Both the position numbers and the translations under genes were made by a program. From NCBI GenBank assembly GCA_963579025.1, contig CAUZFZ010000097.1, forward strand, positions 1 through 40,973: 40,973 nt of DNA, read 5' to 3'. Every line of letters begins with the position of its first letter. Position 1 is the first letter of the stretch. This DNA is from CAUZFZ01 sp963579025. Lineage in GTDB: Bacteria; Planctomycetota; Planctomycetia; Planctomycetales; Planctomycetaceae. A model generated the notes under the pieces. That model was not told where the DNA came from, ran no database searches, and saw only the letters and a list, made by a program, of their open reading frames with translations. Positions 9,483 through 18,534 of the stretch are shown here, one piece after another.

Positions 9483-10595
9483 CTACACGCAATCTGGAAT
9501 TGCACTCACCGAGACCGGCTGGCCGATTCGCCCGGATTCGAGGGCCGCTTCGACCGTTGCGGCGATCTCGCGGCCGGCTCGGACATTGAGGATCGTTTCT
9601 GTGTCCGTATCGATTGCGTGCGCGAAGTTCTCCATCAACAGCCAGTCGTTGTCGATTGCGATGCGGCGGTTACGGAACTCGGTGGGTGGCTGGCCTCGAT
9701 AGTAGATGCTGACTTCGGGGCGGGACTCGCTGATGACCAGTCCACCTTTTGATCCCAGCACGTGCAGTTTGATTTCCCCGATGTCGGGATGACTGGCGAC
9801 TCCGATGCGGCCGATACACAGCGTTGCCAGGCGACCGCCGGTCATCTCCAGCGATACGCTGGCCAGGTCCTCAACATTGTTGTCCGCGTGTACCTGATGG
9901 AAGTGCGCCGTGGTCCGGGCGAAGACTCGCTCGACATCCGCCTGCATCAGCATTCGGATGTAAGCCAGCGGATAAATGCCTTCAATCTTCAGTTCGCCCA
10001 TGGGTTCGTGACCAACGCCGCCGTCCGACCCGTCGACATGTGCCGCGATCTGATGTTCGAGCCAGTTAATCGGCGCGTCGTCCGGTCCGCGCGAACCGAT
10101 CGGCGGTCCGCAGTCCTTGGCGAAGTAGAAATCGACATGGATCGCATGCGGGTCGCCGATTTCACCCGACGCGATCAGTTCTCGCGCATGCACCAAGCCA
10201 GGCAGGAAGTTCCGATTCCACATCAGCGACTTCACGCCGTTCCGTTCGACAGCCTCGACCAGTCGGTCGCATTCGGACAGCCGCGTCGACAGGGGTTTGT
10301 CCAGAACGACGTGTAGACCCGCATCGGCGGCGCGCACACTCAAGTCACAGTGCCGCTCGGCTTCCGGGCTGACGACGGCAACCTGCACGTCGTACTCGGC
10401 CAGTGCCTGTGCGACGTTTCTCACGTAGGGAATGTCATACTCGTCGGCGAACTTCTGGTTCCGCTCGTGAACCCAGTCGAGCTGGTCGGGATCGTCAGCG
10501 ACGACCACAAGTTCGAATCTCGGATGAGACGCGACTCCCCGCGGTACATAAGCGTGCTTGACGACACTCAGAGCGGCACATCGAAACGGGTTCAT
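9483..10595 (-). CDS. Gfo/Idh/MocA-family oxidoreductase, atypical Rossmann loop
   Basis: The 370-residue product has the Gfo/Idh/MocA arrangement: an N-terminal nucleotide-binding half with HPRFELVVVADDPDQ, then VVSPEAERHCDLSVRAADAG, the catalytic-lysine motif HVVLDKPLSTRLSECDRLVE (about 95-110) and a C-terminal alpha/beta domain (NWLEHQIAAHVDG, MGELKIEGIYPLAYIRML). The usual Gly-rich GxGxxG near the N-terminus is replaced by AALSVVKHAYVPRG, so cofactor binding may differ. These enzymes oxidise or reduce sugars and inositols with NAD(P). It starts on an ATGA that overlaps the stop of the upstream family member, implying translational coupling and possibly a hetero-oligomer. Confidence 0.88.
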   Translation of the reverse strand: MNPFRCAALSVVKHAYVPRGVASHPRFELVVVADDPDQLDWVHERNQKFADEYDIPYVRNVAQALAEYDVQVAVVSPEAERHCDLSVRAADAGLHVVLDKPLSTRLSECDRLVEAVERNGVKSLMWNRNFLPGLVHARELIASGEIGDPHAIHVDFYFAKDCGPPIGSRGPDDAPINWLEHQIAAHVDGSDGGVGHEPMGELKIEGIYPLAYIRMLMQADVERVFARTTAHFHQVHADNNVEDLASVSLEMTGGRLATLCIGRIGVASHPDIGEIKLHVLGSKGGLVISESRPEVSIYYRGQPPTEFRNRRIAIDNDWLLMENFAHAIDTDTETILNVRAGREIAATVEAALESGRIGQPVSVSAIPDCV

Positions 10596-11545
10596 GACGA
10601 GACACCTCCCGGATCGATCGCCTGTCCCGATTCCCGCGAATTCTGAATCGCGACGACGATCCGTTCGCAGTTACGGAGCGATTCGACTGAGTTGGACGTA
10701 TCCCGCTGATCGACGATCGAGTCAACAAAGTCCTGCAGCATTCCCAGGCGATGTAGCGGAGCGTGGTCAGTCCTGGCGGCAGCAGGGTGCCCGCCGCCAA
10801 AAATCAGTTGCTGGTTGTGATGATCATCGGCGATGGCCGAACCGCTCGAACCGATCACGCTCAGCGAAAAGTAGTTGTCCCCTTCAGGCAAATCGTCGCT
10901 GAGATCCAGCATCGCCATTCCACCACCAGGGAAACCCAGGTGAACCAGCAGATTGCCAGACGATTCTGCGTTCCCTGACCTCGCTGCAAAGACGACGTCA
11001 GGAATGGCATCGAGCAGCCAGCAGACCAGATCAATGTCGGGGGCCAGTACAGCAGCCGGAGTGGACGATGCGTCTTCCGCATGTCTCCAGCGATGGACTC
11101 GGACCAGTCCCGGTCGTCCAAGCTGTCCGGCAACAATGCTGTTCCTGAGTGTCTGCATTGACGGCAGAAACCGATGCGGTCGACCGATCACCAGGCGAGC
11201 TCCCGAATCGCCAGCAGTCGCAGCGAGTTCATCGGTCGCAACAGAGTCCGCAGTACCGGCCACTTCGAGCAGGATGTGTTTACCCGCTCGCGCAGCGGCG
11301 GCGAAGTCCTCGATACCGACTGCGTCCCACGGGGCGACGACCGCATCGAATTCGTCACGAAGAGAGTCAAGCAGCTCAGTCAATCCGCTGGCCGTCAATT
11401 CAGCACCGATTGCCGTTGCTGCCGATGCCGCCTGCTCGCGATTGGGATCACACACTGCCCGAAAGTTAGCTCCGCGAATTCGTCGAGCGACCGCGGCGAA
11501 CTCGCGGGAATTCCAGTCGGCACCGATCAATGCCAGACGAATCAT
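10592..11545 (-). CDS. Gfo/Idh/MocA-family protein lacking the EKP lysine
   Basis: From ATG 11545 the product has about 317 residues and opens MIRLALIGADWNSREFAAVA, a Rossmann start. It continues with FRAVCDPNREQAASAATAIG and the helix-strand units of the family. Where active members have E-K-P (GKHVLCEKP) this protein reads GKHILLEVAGTADSVATDE, so the catalytic Lys and Pro are absent. The C-terminal half (GRPHRFLPSMQTLRNSIVAG, then LVRVHRWRH) follows the family fold. Upstream starts at 11593 or 11626 would run into the lipoprotein gene. The loss of the lysine suggests a non-catalytic partner or a different reaction; the 4-nt overlap with the next Gfo/Idh gene supports a joint role. Confidence 0.8.
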   Translation of the reverse strand: MIRLALIGADWNSREFAAVARRIRGANFRAVCDPNREQAASAATAIGAELTASGLTELLDSLRDEFDAVVAPWDAVGIEDFAAAARAGKHILLEVAGTADSVATDELAATAGDSGARLVIGRPHRFLPSMQTLRNSIVAGQLGRPGLVRVHRWRHAEDASSTPAAVLAPDIDLVCWLLDAIPDVVFAARSGNAESSGNLLVHLGFPGGGMAMLDLSDDLPEGDNYFSLSVIGSSGSAIADDHHNQQLIFGGGHPAAARTDHAPLHRLGMLQDFVDSIVDQRDTSNSVESLRNCERIVVAIQNSRESGQAIDPGGVSS

Positions 11546-11582
11546 CTTCGCGTCCCGATTCGGGTGAGGCTGCCGCGCCGCA

Positions 11583-12578
11583 TCATTCGACATCAAGCGG
11601 AAGATCGAAAGTGACCTCGTCAGCATTCGGGGCCGCGATGCGAAAACGGATCACGACTTTACTGACACCCTTCGGAATGGACAGCGGTCCCTGAGCGTAG
11701 TGCGCGGGCTCGTCCTTCGTGGTGGGCTCAAAGACAGTGGCGACTTCTTCGGACGGGATATCCAGGCCATCGGCACTCAGCAGCAAGTTGAACACCTTGG
11801 CGTCGCCGACCGGCTGACCGTCACGCGTGATGGAAACGGCCGGTTCAACCGCTTCGCCGGCATGCACGTGCTTCCCGTGATGACCAAGCTGAATCTGCAG
11901 TCCAGCGTGCTCACGCGCGTCACCTTGCCAGGTAAGTGCATCATCCTCTCCGTGTGCGTGGCCATCTTTCTCGTGACCTTCGTGTGAATGGCCGCCGTGC
12001 GCGTGGTCGTCGTCGTGTTTGTGCGAGAGTTCACCGCGATACGACCTGCCGTTGATTTGCAGTACGAGCGTACCCGTGACGTGCTTTTCCTCATGCATGT
12101 GTTCCATCAGCTCTTTGTCATCCGACGCGAAGCGAGATGACTTTCCTTCCGGGTCCTTTCCGGATGGCCGGGCACCCAGCTTGAATTGCTCTGGCTTTCC
12201 GTCATGACTGAGGTTGAGGGTGATGTCCGCAGCTTCGATCGGTACTACATTCTTTGCAGAGCTATCCAGGATGTAGACTTCGACGCCAGCGTGAGCATGG
12301 TCTCCATCCGGGGCGGTGGAGTGCGAGTCATCATCGTGGCCGTGTGGATGCACCATTTCGGCGTGGTATTCCTCGTCGCCAAGTTCAATCAGATCACCAC
12401 CGTGAGGACCTTCAGATGGATGCGAGTGCCCGCCGTGGTTGTTTCCATCGTCCGTGTGACTGCCCGTGCTCGTTGCCGGAGGCGACGTTGTTGTCGCGTC
12501 CGGCGTGTCGGTGCACCCTGACAGTACGAAGGCAGCCATCCCGAGCAATGTCAGTGATGTTGTGAGCAGGTTTTTCAT
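11583..12578 (-). CDS. Histidine-rich lipoprotein, probable metal-binding
   Basis: The 331-residue product begins MKNLLTTSLTLLGMAAFVLSGC, a clear lipoprotein signal with lipobox LSGC, and then has a Thr/Ser-rich linker. About 30 His lie in Asp/Gly/His-rich clusters (for example around HPHGHDDDSHS and HAHGGHSHEGHEKDGHAHG), a composition known from Zn, Ni or Cu binding surface proteins. Between the clusters are beta-rich segments (VEVYILDSSAKNVVPIEAAD, then SVSKVVIRFRIA-like strands at the end), so it is not merely low complexity. It is expected on the periplasmic face of a membrane. ATG 12578 is preferred over longer frames because of the signal peptide. It lies 37 nt upstream of the Gfo/Idh pair on the same strand, and 212 nt from the divergent DUF1501 gene. 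Confidence 0.8.
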   Translation of the reverse strand: MKNLLTTSLTLLGMAAFVLSGCTDTPDATTTSPPATSTGSHTDDGNNHGGHSHPSEGPHGGDLIELGDEEYHAEMVHPHGHDDDSHSTAPDGDHAHAGVEVYILDSSAKNVVPIEAADITLNLSHDGKPEQFKLGARPSGKDPEGKSSRFASDDKELMEHMHEEKHVTGTLVLQINGRSYRGELSHKHDDDHAHGGHSHEGHEKDGHAHGEDDALTWQGDAREHAGLQIQLGHHGKHVHAGEAVEPAVSITRDGQPVGDAKVFNLLLSADGLDIPSEEVATVFEPTTKDEPAHYAQGPLSIPKGVSKVVIRFRIAAPNADEVTFDLPLDVE

Positions 12579-12790
12579 ACCAGTCTCCAATCGATTGAGA
12601 ATCCTTTGGTCGGCCAGACGGTAACACCGAACCCCACCTGAGCCATCCCCACTTTCTGAATCCCGTGCTATTCGTGTCAACGACGCTGTGCCGTGTTGCC
12701 CCAGTGCTGCGCATTCTCGGTTCATCCAGTTGGCGGTAACATATTTGCAGTCTCTGATGCATGGTGACGACTGAAGACGGGAGCTACACG

Positions 12791-14176
12791 ATGCCATTCG
12801 CGGAATCCCTCGCTGAGAAGTCGATCGGCCGTCGCGAGATTCTGCGGATTGGTTCCATTGCCGGAACCAGTTTAAGCCTGCCCTCACTCTTACGAGCTGA
12901 TCTGGAAGGCGGAAGGCCGCCTGGTCGTGGACAGAGCGAACGGTCCTGCATCTTCATCCTGCAATACGGAGGCGCTCCTCAGCAGGACATGTGGGACTTG
13001 AAGCCGGATGCGCCCGAGAACATTCGCGGAGCGTTCCTGCCGATCGCGACCAGCGTCCCGGGAATTCAGATTTGCGAGAAGATGCCAGAGCTGGCTCGTC
13101 GAGCCGACCGTTACTGCATCGTGCGATCCATGCAGACCACCAACGGCGGCCACGATGGAGCCATGCACATCTGCATGACCGGGAATCGGCGACCGACGGA
13201 CCAGACTCCTTACTTCGGGTCGGTCATGGCCAGACTGCGACCTTCGGCCGACGACCTGCCGTCTTATGCCTGGGTGCAGAATCTCGCTGGTGACGTGAAG
13301 CCGTGGTACCACACCGGCGGGGCGTTGGGCATGGCCTGCAGCCCGCTGCAGATCGGCAAGGATCTGAACAACCCGTCGAATCCGAAGTTTCGATTCACCG
13401 AATTTGACCCGGCTGAGGATTGTTCCAGCGATCGTCTCTCGCGACGGCATCAACTGTTGGGTGCCATCGATGATCGCAGTCATCGACTGCCTCACAGGGC
13501 AGCCGAGTTTTCCAAACTGCAGACCAAGGCGCTTGACCTGTTGAACGGCAACGAGACCAGACAGGCCTTCGACGTCACGCTGGAAGACGACAACACGCGG
13601 CAGCAGTACGGCATTCATCCGTTGGGTCAGAATTTGTTACTGGCTCGGCGGCTGATCGAAGCGGGAGTGCGATTGGTGACGGTGGTCGCGTTCACGGGCG
13701 TGCCACCGGGGCAGAAGTTCAAGAACGTGCAGACGTGGGACATGCATGGAGTCCTCTACAAACCGGACGACAGCATTTTCGGCAGTTCGGCGTACGGCTT
13801 GAGTTGGGCATTGCCAAATGTGGATCAGGCTGTGTCGGCGTTGCTGGATGATCTCACAGATCGCGGAATGCTCGACAGCACCCTGGTTGCAATGGTCGGA
13901 GAATTCGGCCGCACGCCGAAAGTCAACAACCGCGGTCGCGACCACTGGCCACACTGTTATTCCGCCATGCTCGCCGGTTGCGGAATTCGCGGCGGTCAGG
14001 TCTATGGTGCCTCGGATCAGCACGCGGGGTATGTGAAAGACCTGCCGGTCATGCCCGAGGACTTTTCCGCCACACTCTTCCACGCACTGGGAGTACCGCC
14101 CGCCACGCGGTATGGACCTGACGGTTTCAGTCTGCAGGCCAGCTCTGGACACGCCGTCACTCGAATATTCGGGTGA
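12791..14176 (+). CDS. DUF1501 protein with Tat signal
   Basis: The 461-residue product starts MPFAESLAEKSIGRREILRIG, with a twin-arginine pair followed by a hydrophobic stretch (SIAGTSLSLPSLL), so export through Tat is likely. The DUF1501 core follows: CIFILQYGGAPQQDMWDLKP, IVRSMQTTNGGHDGAMHICM, LLARRLIEAGVRLVTVVAF, VAMVGEFGRTPKVN, GRDHWPHCYSAMLAGCGIRG and the final LGVPPATRYGPDG. The family is related to the alkaline phosphatase/sulfatase fold and is greatly expanded in planctomycetes, usually near PSD1 genes; its activity is not established. Here it is instead next to a secreted hydrolase gene, 80 nt downstream. Confidence 0.92.
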   Translation: MPFAESLAEKSIGRREILRIGSIAGTSLSLPSLLRADLEGGRPPGRGQSERSCIFILQYGGAPQQDMWDLKPDAPENIRGAFLPIATSVPGIQICEKMPELARRADRYCIVRSMQTTNGGHDGAMHICMTGNRRPTDQTPYFGSVMARLRPSADDLPSYAWVQNLAGDVKPWYHTGGALGMACSPLQIGKDLNNPSNPKFRFTEFDPAEDCSSDRLSRRHQLLGAIDDRSHRLPHRAAEFSKLQTKALDLLNGNETRQAFDVTLEDDNTRQQYGIHPLGQNLLLARRLIEAGVRLVTVVAFTGVPPGQKFKNVQTWDMHGVLYKPDDSIFGSSAYGLSWALPNVDQAVSALLDDLTDRGMLDSTLVAMVGEFGRTPKVNNRGRDHWPHCYSAMLAGCGIRGGQVYGASDQHAGYVKDLPVMPEDFSATLFHALGVPPATRYGPDGFSLQASSGHAVTRIFG

Positions 14177-14256
14177 GGCCAACGCAGGTCTCCGAAACCG
14201 CAATTCGCATTCCAGGTTGTGCGGTACCGCGTCCGGCATTTCACGGAGATTCCAAC

Positions 14257-16245
14257 ATGCCTCACTGCTTTCGTCCGTGGATGGTTGCGATCGCACTCAC
14301 CAGCGTGTCGCCGACGAGTTCGTGGGGCCAGACGACGCAGCCGTTGTCGAAGACTCAGCGGGCAACATTTACGCGAGAGGCCCAGGCGTTTCAGGCCACG
14401 CTGGACAAGCGAACGGATCGAGAAACGTCCGCATGGGCCGATGCGGCCATCTTCACGAAGGGCCTGTCGTGGGCGTTGCGGTACGACAGTGAGTTCACTC
14501 AATCCGACGTACGCCTGTTGGGAAAAGCGACCCGCCGCGCTGCAGAACGGCTGACAGGGCTGTCTCAGGGATCGCCAAAGTGGATCACTCGCCGAGGCAA
14601 ACTCGCACTGGGTTACGTGTCGAACGTTGATGGGTCGGTGCAACCCTACGGCGTAATCGTGCCGAAGAATTACGATCCCCGGAAGCCGATCCGGCTGGAT
14701 GTCGTACTGCACGGCAGCCGGCGGCCGGTCGGGATGAGCGAATTGAAATTCATGGCTCGCTTCGACGCAGGCGATGACGAGAACGCTTCGCCGCCGGACC
14801 AGCCCTTCATCGAACTGCATCCTTTAGGGCGAGTCGAAAACTGCTACCGCTGGTCTGGCGAGACGGATGTCTTCGAAGCCATTGAAGACGTCTGCAAGCG
14901 CTACAACATCGACCGTGATCGCATCGTGCTGCGTGGCATGTCGATGGGAGCATCCGGAACCTGGCATCTCGGATTGAAGCATCCCGACCGCTTCGTCGCG
15001 CTCGGACCGTATTGTGGCTACGTGGACACGCACAGGTTTTCGGAGACGCCGCTGAAGAACTTTGTCCGCGTGGGACCGCTGCCTGAGCATCAGGAACTGG
15101 GCCTGCACATGCTCGACTCGGTCGACTACGCGGCCAATGCCGGAGTCGTGCCGGCCATCGCTTGCATGGGATCGAAGGACATCTTCTTCCAGGCACACGT
15201 CCTGATGGGCGCGGCGATGCGTCGCGAAGGCTTGGAAATGATCAACCTCATCTCGCTGGGAACCGGCCATGTCATCGATCCGGTGACTCATGCTGAGCAG
15301 ATGAAACGCATCGCCCGACATGTCGCCACCGCCCCGCGACGCCCGAACAATTTGCGGTTCGTTACCTGGACGCTCAAGTACAACCGCTGCCATTGGCTGG
15401 AAGTCCTGCAACTGGAGCAGCATTACGCCCGTGCGGAGCTTTCGGCAAAACTGGTCAATGACGTGCTGGTGGTTGCAGAACCAAAGAACATCACGCGATT
15501 CGCCATCCGCACCGATGAACTCCCCAATCGCCCCCAAACACTGCGTATCGGCTCATCCGCAACCGCACTTGCGATCCCGGATGGACAAGTCGAGTTGTCG
15601 CGTGTCGAGGGGACGTGGCAAATCAGTGACAAGAGCGGGCCAGCTCAGCGAACAGGTAAACGTCCCGGCCTGCAGGGTCCGATCGATGACGCGTTCACCA
15701 CGCCCTTCCTGTGTGTGCGTGGCACTGGCCAACCGTGGAACGCAAACGTGCAGGAGTATGCCAACACGAGCCTGCGCCGATTTACCGACGAATGGGACCA
15801 CTACTTCCGAGGCACGCTGCCGGTCAAAGACGACATCGACGTGACTCCGAATGACATTCAAACTCGCAACCTGATTCTGTTTGGAGATCCCGGCAGCAAC
15901 AAATGGATCGCGGCAGCGCTCCCGCACTTGCCTCTGAACTGGTCGAAAAAGTCACTGCAAATGGGAGGCCTGGGATATGCGTCTGCCGAACACGTCCCCG
16001 CATTCATCGCACCCAATCCGTTACCCGGCGGACGCAAGCATTACGTCGTGCTGAACAGCGGACACACGTTTCGCGAAGCCGAGCTGGCAAAGCTCAACTA
16101 TCTGCTGTTCCCTCGCTGGGGCGACTGGGCAGTCCTGAAGATTGCGCCCGCCCGCACTGAGTCCGAAGCGGTGAGCGAAGAAGTTCTTCGAGCCGGCTAC
16201 TTTGACGAACAGTGGCAATTTCCGGACGCCACCATCAGGCCATGA
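14257..16245 (+). CDS. Secreted prolyl-oligopeptidase-like alpha/beta hydrolase
   Basis: From ATG 14257, preceded by ACGGAGA, the 662-residue protein has a signal peptide (MPHCFRPWMVAIALTSVSPT, cleavage near SSWG-QTT). The hydrolase part spans about residues 130-370: VVLHGSRRPVG, the nucleophile elbow LRGMSMGASGTWH (Ser), ACMGSKDIFFQ (likely Asp) and SLGTGHVIDP (likely His), which together make a plausible catalytic triad. A longer C-terminal region (about 380-662) contains RFVTWTLKYNRCHWLEV, and later RNLILFGDPGSNKWIAAALP and HYVVLNSGHTFRE, a pattern seen in other planctomycete secreted hydrolases. The substrate is unknown; a peptidase or an esterase on polysaccharide are both possible. It follows the DUF1501 gene on the same strand. 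Confidence 0.85.
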   Translation: MPHCFRPWMVAIALTSVSPTSSWGQTTQPLSKTQRATFTREAQAFQATLDKRTDRETSAWADAAIFTKGLSWALRYDSEFTQSDVRLLGKATRRAAERLTGLSQGSPKWITRRGKLALGYVSNVDGSVQPYGVIVPKNYDPRKPIRLDVVLHGSRRPVGMSELKFMARFDAGDDENASPPDQPFIELHPLGRVENCYRWSGETDVFEAIEDVCKRYNIDRDRIVLRGMSMGASGTWHLGLKHPDRFVALGPYCGYVDTHRFSETPLKNFVRVGPLPEHQELGLHMLDSVDYAANAGVVPAIACMGSKDIFFQAHVLMGAAMRREGLEMINLISLGTGHVIDPVTHAEQMKRIARHVATAPRRPNNLRFVTWTLKYNRCHWLEVLQLEQHYARAELSAKLVNDVLVVAEPKNITRFAIRTDELPNRPQTLRIGSSATALAIPDGQVELSRVEGTWQISDKSGPAQRTGKRPGLQGPIDDAFTTPFLCVRGTGQPWNANVQEYANTSLRRFTDEWDHYFRGTLPVKDDIDVTPNDIQTRNLILFGDPGSNKWIAAALPHLPLNWSKKSLQMGGLGYASAEHVPAFIAPNPLPGGRKHYVVLNSGHTFREAELAKLNYLLFPRWGDWAVLKIAPARTESEAVSEEVLRAGYFDEQWQFPDATIRP

Positions 16246-16287
16246 CTCGCGAGTCTTGCTTGTGTCGATTGTTCATGCTGTCAGGTC

Positions 16288-16355
16288 GCACGCAAAGACG
16301 CGAAGCCGCAAAGTTTAGAACTGGGATTCTTCGCGCCTTGGCGGCTTTGCGTGAG
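16288..16355. repeat. Imperfect palindromic repeat (CGCAAAG-type)
   Basis: The left half (16288-16313, with ACGCAAAGACGCGAAG) and the right half (16329-16355, with CTTCGCGCCTTGGCGG then CTTTGCGTGAG) form an imperfect inverted repeat. It lies between the hydrolase stop and the YaiI-like start, where an open frame passes through it only by chance. Related CGCAAAGGCGCGAAG palindromes are common between genes of planctomycetes (from memory). Confidence 0.6.
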
Positions 16356-16496
16356 GCTTGTCTGTTACCTTGCGGCTTGAACGCGTCGGCAGAGTGGCGA
16401 TCGACGTCGGCCGCAGGACATTCTGGCGACACCTGTCGAGCGACAGACGACGAGACGATTCACATTGATCCTTTGGAACGGAACAAGGACTGGGGC

Positions 16497-16946
16497 ATGC
16501 ACATCTGGGTCGACGCTGACGCCTGCCCAGGCGAAGTTAAGGAACTGCTGTTTCGCACTGCGGATCGCACGAAGACCAGAGTTACGCTGGTCGCCAATCA
16601 GCCCATGAGTACGCCTCATTCCGAGTTCATTGACAGCGTGCGTGTGTCGGCCGGCTTGAACGTCGCCGATCAACGCATCGTGGAACTGGTCGAGCCGGGC
16701 GATCTTGTGATTACGGCCGATATTCCACTGGCAGCGGAAGTGGTCGCCAACGGTGGGCAGGCTCTCAATCCACGTGGCGAGCTTTACACGGAAGTCAATG
16801 TCGGCGAGCGACTTGCCGCTCGGAATCTGCTGGATGAACTGCGGGGCGAAGGCCTGATCACCGGGGGACCGTCGAATTTCAGCGCCAAGGATCGCCAGGC
16901 ATTCGCAAACCAGCTCGATCGCTGGCTGACGGCCGCCAGGAAATGA
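16497..16946 (+). CDS. YaiI/YqxD (UPF0178) family protein
   Basis: The 149-residue product starts MHIWVDADACPGEVKELLFR, the signature N-terminus of the UPF0178 family, and continues with TRVTLVANQPM, VSAGLNVADQRIVELVEPGD, LVITADIPLAAEVV, ALNPRGELYTEVNVGERLA and the C-terminal GPSNFSAKDRQAFANQLDRW. The conserved acidic residues (DADACP, TADIPL) resemble those of PIN-like nucleases, but no activity is established for the family. ATG 16497, preceded by AAGGACTGGGG, is the family start; the much longer in-frame extension upstream runs through a palindromic repeat and is not coding. Its stop overlaps the next possible start by four bases (ATGA). Confidence 0.93.
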   Translation: MHIWVDADACPGEVKELLFRTADRTKTRVTLVANQPMSTPHSEFIDSVRVSAGLNVADQRIVELVEPGDLVITADIPLAAEVVANGGQALNPRGELYTEVNVGERLAARNLLDELRGEGLITGGPSNFSAKDRQAFANQLDRWLTAARK

Positions 16947-18247
16947 ACACTGTCGATGAAACGGGAATCGCCATGTCCAGCGTCTTATTTACTAACGTTA
17001 ACGTCTTGGACTGCACGGGAGCCGATCCGTATCCGGGATCTGTGCTGGTTGAGGGCAACCGGATTCGCGCCGTGTCAAAGGGAAGTCAGCTTTCTGACAA
17101 TGGGGCGCGAATTGTCGACGGCGGCGGAACTGCGTTTCTGATGCCCGGGCTGATTGAATCACACTCGCATTTGAGCATCGACAACGCCGCCGACCTGGAC
17201 AGCATCGGGATGATCCCGCCCGAAGAAAACACGCTCATCGCGATGCGGAATGCGCGGTTCTATCTCGACTGTGGTATCACCAGTTGTATCAGCGCCGCGG
17301 CAGCCAAACCGCGGTTGGATGTCGTGATTCGCAACGCGATCAACGCGGGTGAAATCGCCGGACCGCGGCTGCTGGCTGCGAGTCCCTGGCTGACAGTCAC
17401 TGGAGGCCTGGGCGATATGCGACGGCAGCACATGCCGCACATTGAGTCGATGGCGATCGTCGTGGATGGTCCGGAAAACTACCGGCGCGTGACGCGGGAA
17501 CTGATTCGCGAAGGCGTCGACATAATCAAGCTGGTCATCTCGGGCGACACATTCGTGCCGCATGCACCATCGACATCGACTGTCATGAGTGAATCTGAAG
17601 TGGCGGCGGCAGCCGAAGTCGTGCATGCGCACGGACGCCGGATGAGCGCACACGCTCGCAGTGCCGAATCCGTGAAGCTGTGTGTTCGCCATGGCATCAA
17701 GGTCATTTATCACGCCAACTTCGTGGACGACGAAGCAATCGACCTGCTGGAGGAAAACAAAGACTGGGTCTTCGTCAGCCCGAACATCGGTTTCACCGCC
17801 ATCGCGGCGTATGAAGGCGAGGAGTGGTTTACCGAAGAGCAGGTAGTGGAACTGGGTTTCCGCGATGAGTTGTCGGCCGCGGCCAGCGGGCTGCAGGAAC
17901 TGAAGAAGCGGGGCGTCCGCATTCTGGGCGGTGGTGACTATGGTTTCAATCTGACACCCCACGGCAACAACGCCCGCGACCTGGACCATCTCGTCCGCCA
18001 CTGCGAGTTCACGCCGATGGAAGCGTTGCTGACGATGACAAAGCACGGTGGCGCGGCAATGGACATGCCCGACGAGCTGGGACAGGTCCGCGAAGGTTTT
18101 CTGGCCGACCTGCTGCTGGTCGCTGGGAACCCGCTGGATGATCCGAAGTTGCTGCTCGATCGGGACAACCTGCTCGCCGTGATGAAGAACGGCGCGTTCC
18201 ATAAGTCAGCCGCATCGCATCACGCGGTCGGGTCTTCCGATCTCTGA
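16943..18247 (+). CDS. Amidohydrolase-family protein
   Basis: The 434-residue product has a metal-dependent amidohydrolase build. A small beta domain (LFTNVNVLDCTGADPYPGSV, LVEGNRIRAVSKG) leads into MPGLIESHSHLSIDN with the HxH metal ligands, DIIKLVISGDTF with a Lys in the position of the carbamylated ligand, RMSAHARSAESVKLCVRHGI and VIYHANFVDDE with the later His, and ILGGGDYGFNLTPHG with the Asp. The C-terminal beta region closes with GFLADLLLVAGNPLDDP. Relatives include prolidases/imidazolonepropionase-like peptidases; the substrate is unknown. The ATG at 16943 overlaps the YaiI-like stop (ATGA); ATG 16973 (MSSVLFTNVNVLD), with GGGA ahead, gives the more typical N-terminus and may be the true start. 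Confidence 0.9.
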   Translation: MNTVDETGIAMSSVLFTNVNVLDCTGADPYPGSVLVEGNRIRAVSKGSQLSDNGARIVDGGGTAFLMPGLIESHSHLSIDNAADLDSIGMIPPEENTLIAMRNARFYLDCGITSCISAAAAKPRLDVVIRNAINAGEIAGPRLLAASPWLTVTGGLGDMRRQHMPHIESMAIVVDGPENYRRVTRELIREGVDIIKLVISGDTFVPHAPSTSTVMSESEVAAAAEVVHAHGRRMSAHARSAESVKLCVRHGIKVIYHANFVDDEAIDLLEENKDWVFVSPNIGFTAIAAYEGEEWFTEEQVVELGFRDELSAAASGLQELKKRGVRILGGGDYGFNLTPHGNNARDLDHLVRHCEFTPMEALLTMTKHGGAAMDMPDELGQVREGFLADLLLVAGNPLDDPKLLLDRDNLLAVMKNGAFHKSAASHHAVGSSDL

Positions 18248-18312
18248 CTGGATGCTCGATTATTGCACGCGGAACAAGTTTTCGTCCTGCGAGCGTGAGG
18301 AGGGTTGATTCA

Positions 18313-18507
18313 ATGCCAGAAGGCACCATTAAGAAGCTGGCGGAGAAAGGGTTTGGTTTTATCTCAAGTAATGGCGGCGATGTGTTCTTTCACATGTCGG
18401 AACTCGTCGACGTGCAGTTCAACGAACTTCATGTCGGACAGACCGTCGGGTTCGAAATGGGTGAAGGACCGAAAGGGCCGCGAGCTGAAAAAGTGCGGGT
18501 CGTGTGA
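18313..18507 (+). CDS. Cold-shock domain protein
   Basis: The 64-residue product is a single cold-shock domain: MPEGTIKKLAEKGFGFISSN contains the RNP1 motif KGFGFI, and DVFFHMSEL contains RNP2; the C-terminal strand GPKGPRAEKVRVV ends the five-stranded barrel. Such proteins bind single-stranded RNA and DNA and melt RNA structure. The usual Trp of the first strand is replaced (TIKKLAEKG instead of TVKWFN.KG). ATG 18313 is preceded by GAGGAGGG at 18297-18304, a strong ribosome binding site. It is followed by an intrinsic terminator at 18535, so it may be a separate transcription unit. Confidence 0.93.
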   Translation: MPEGTIKKLAEKGFGFISSNGGDVFFHMSELVDVQFNELHVGQTVGFEMGEGPKGPRAEKVRVV

Positions 18508-18534
18508 CGTCCCGCTGACAAACTGAGTATGGTG

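Noticed and set aside
12579..12887. Longer start for the His-rich lipoprotein
   Set aside because: It would hide the lipoprotein signal peptide and overlap the divergent DUF1501 gene.
16212..16496. N-terminal extension of the YaiI/YqxD-like frame by 95 codons
   Set aside because: The extension runs through a palindromic repeat; the family N-terminus (MHIWVDADACP) starts at 16497 with a good ribosome binding site.
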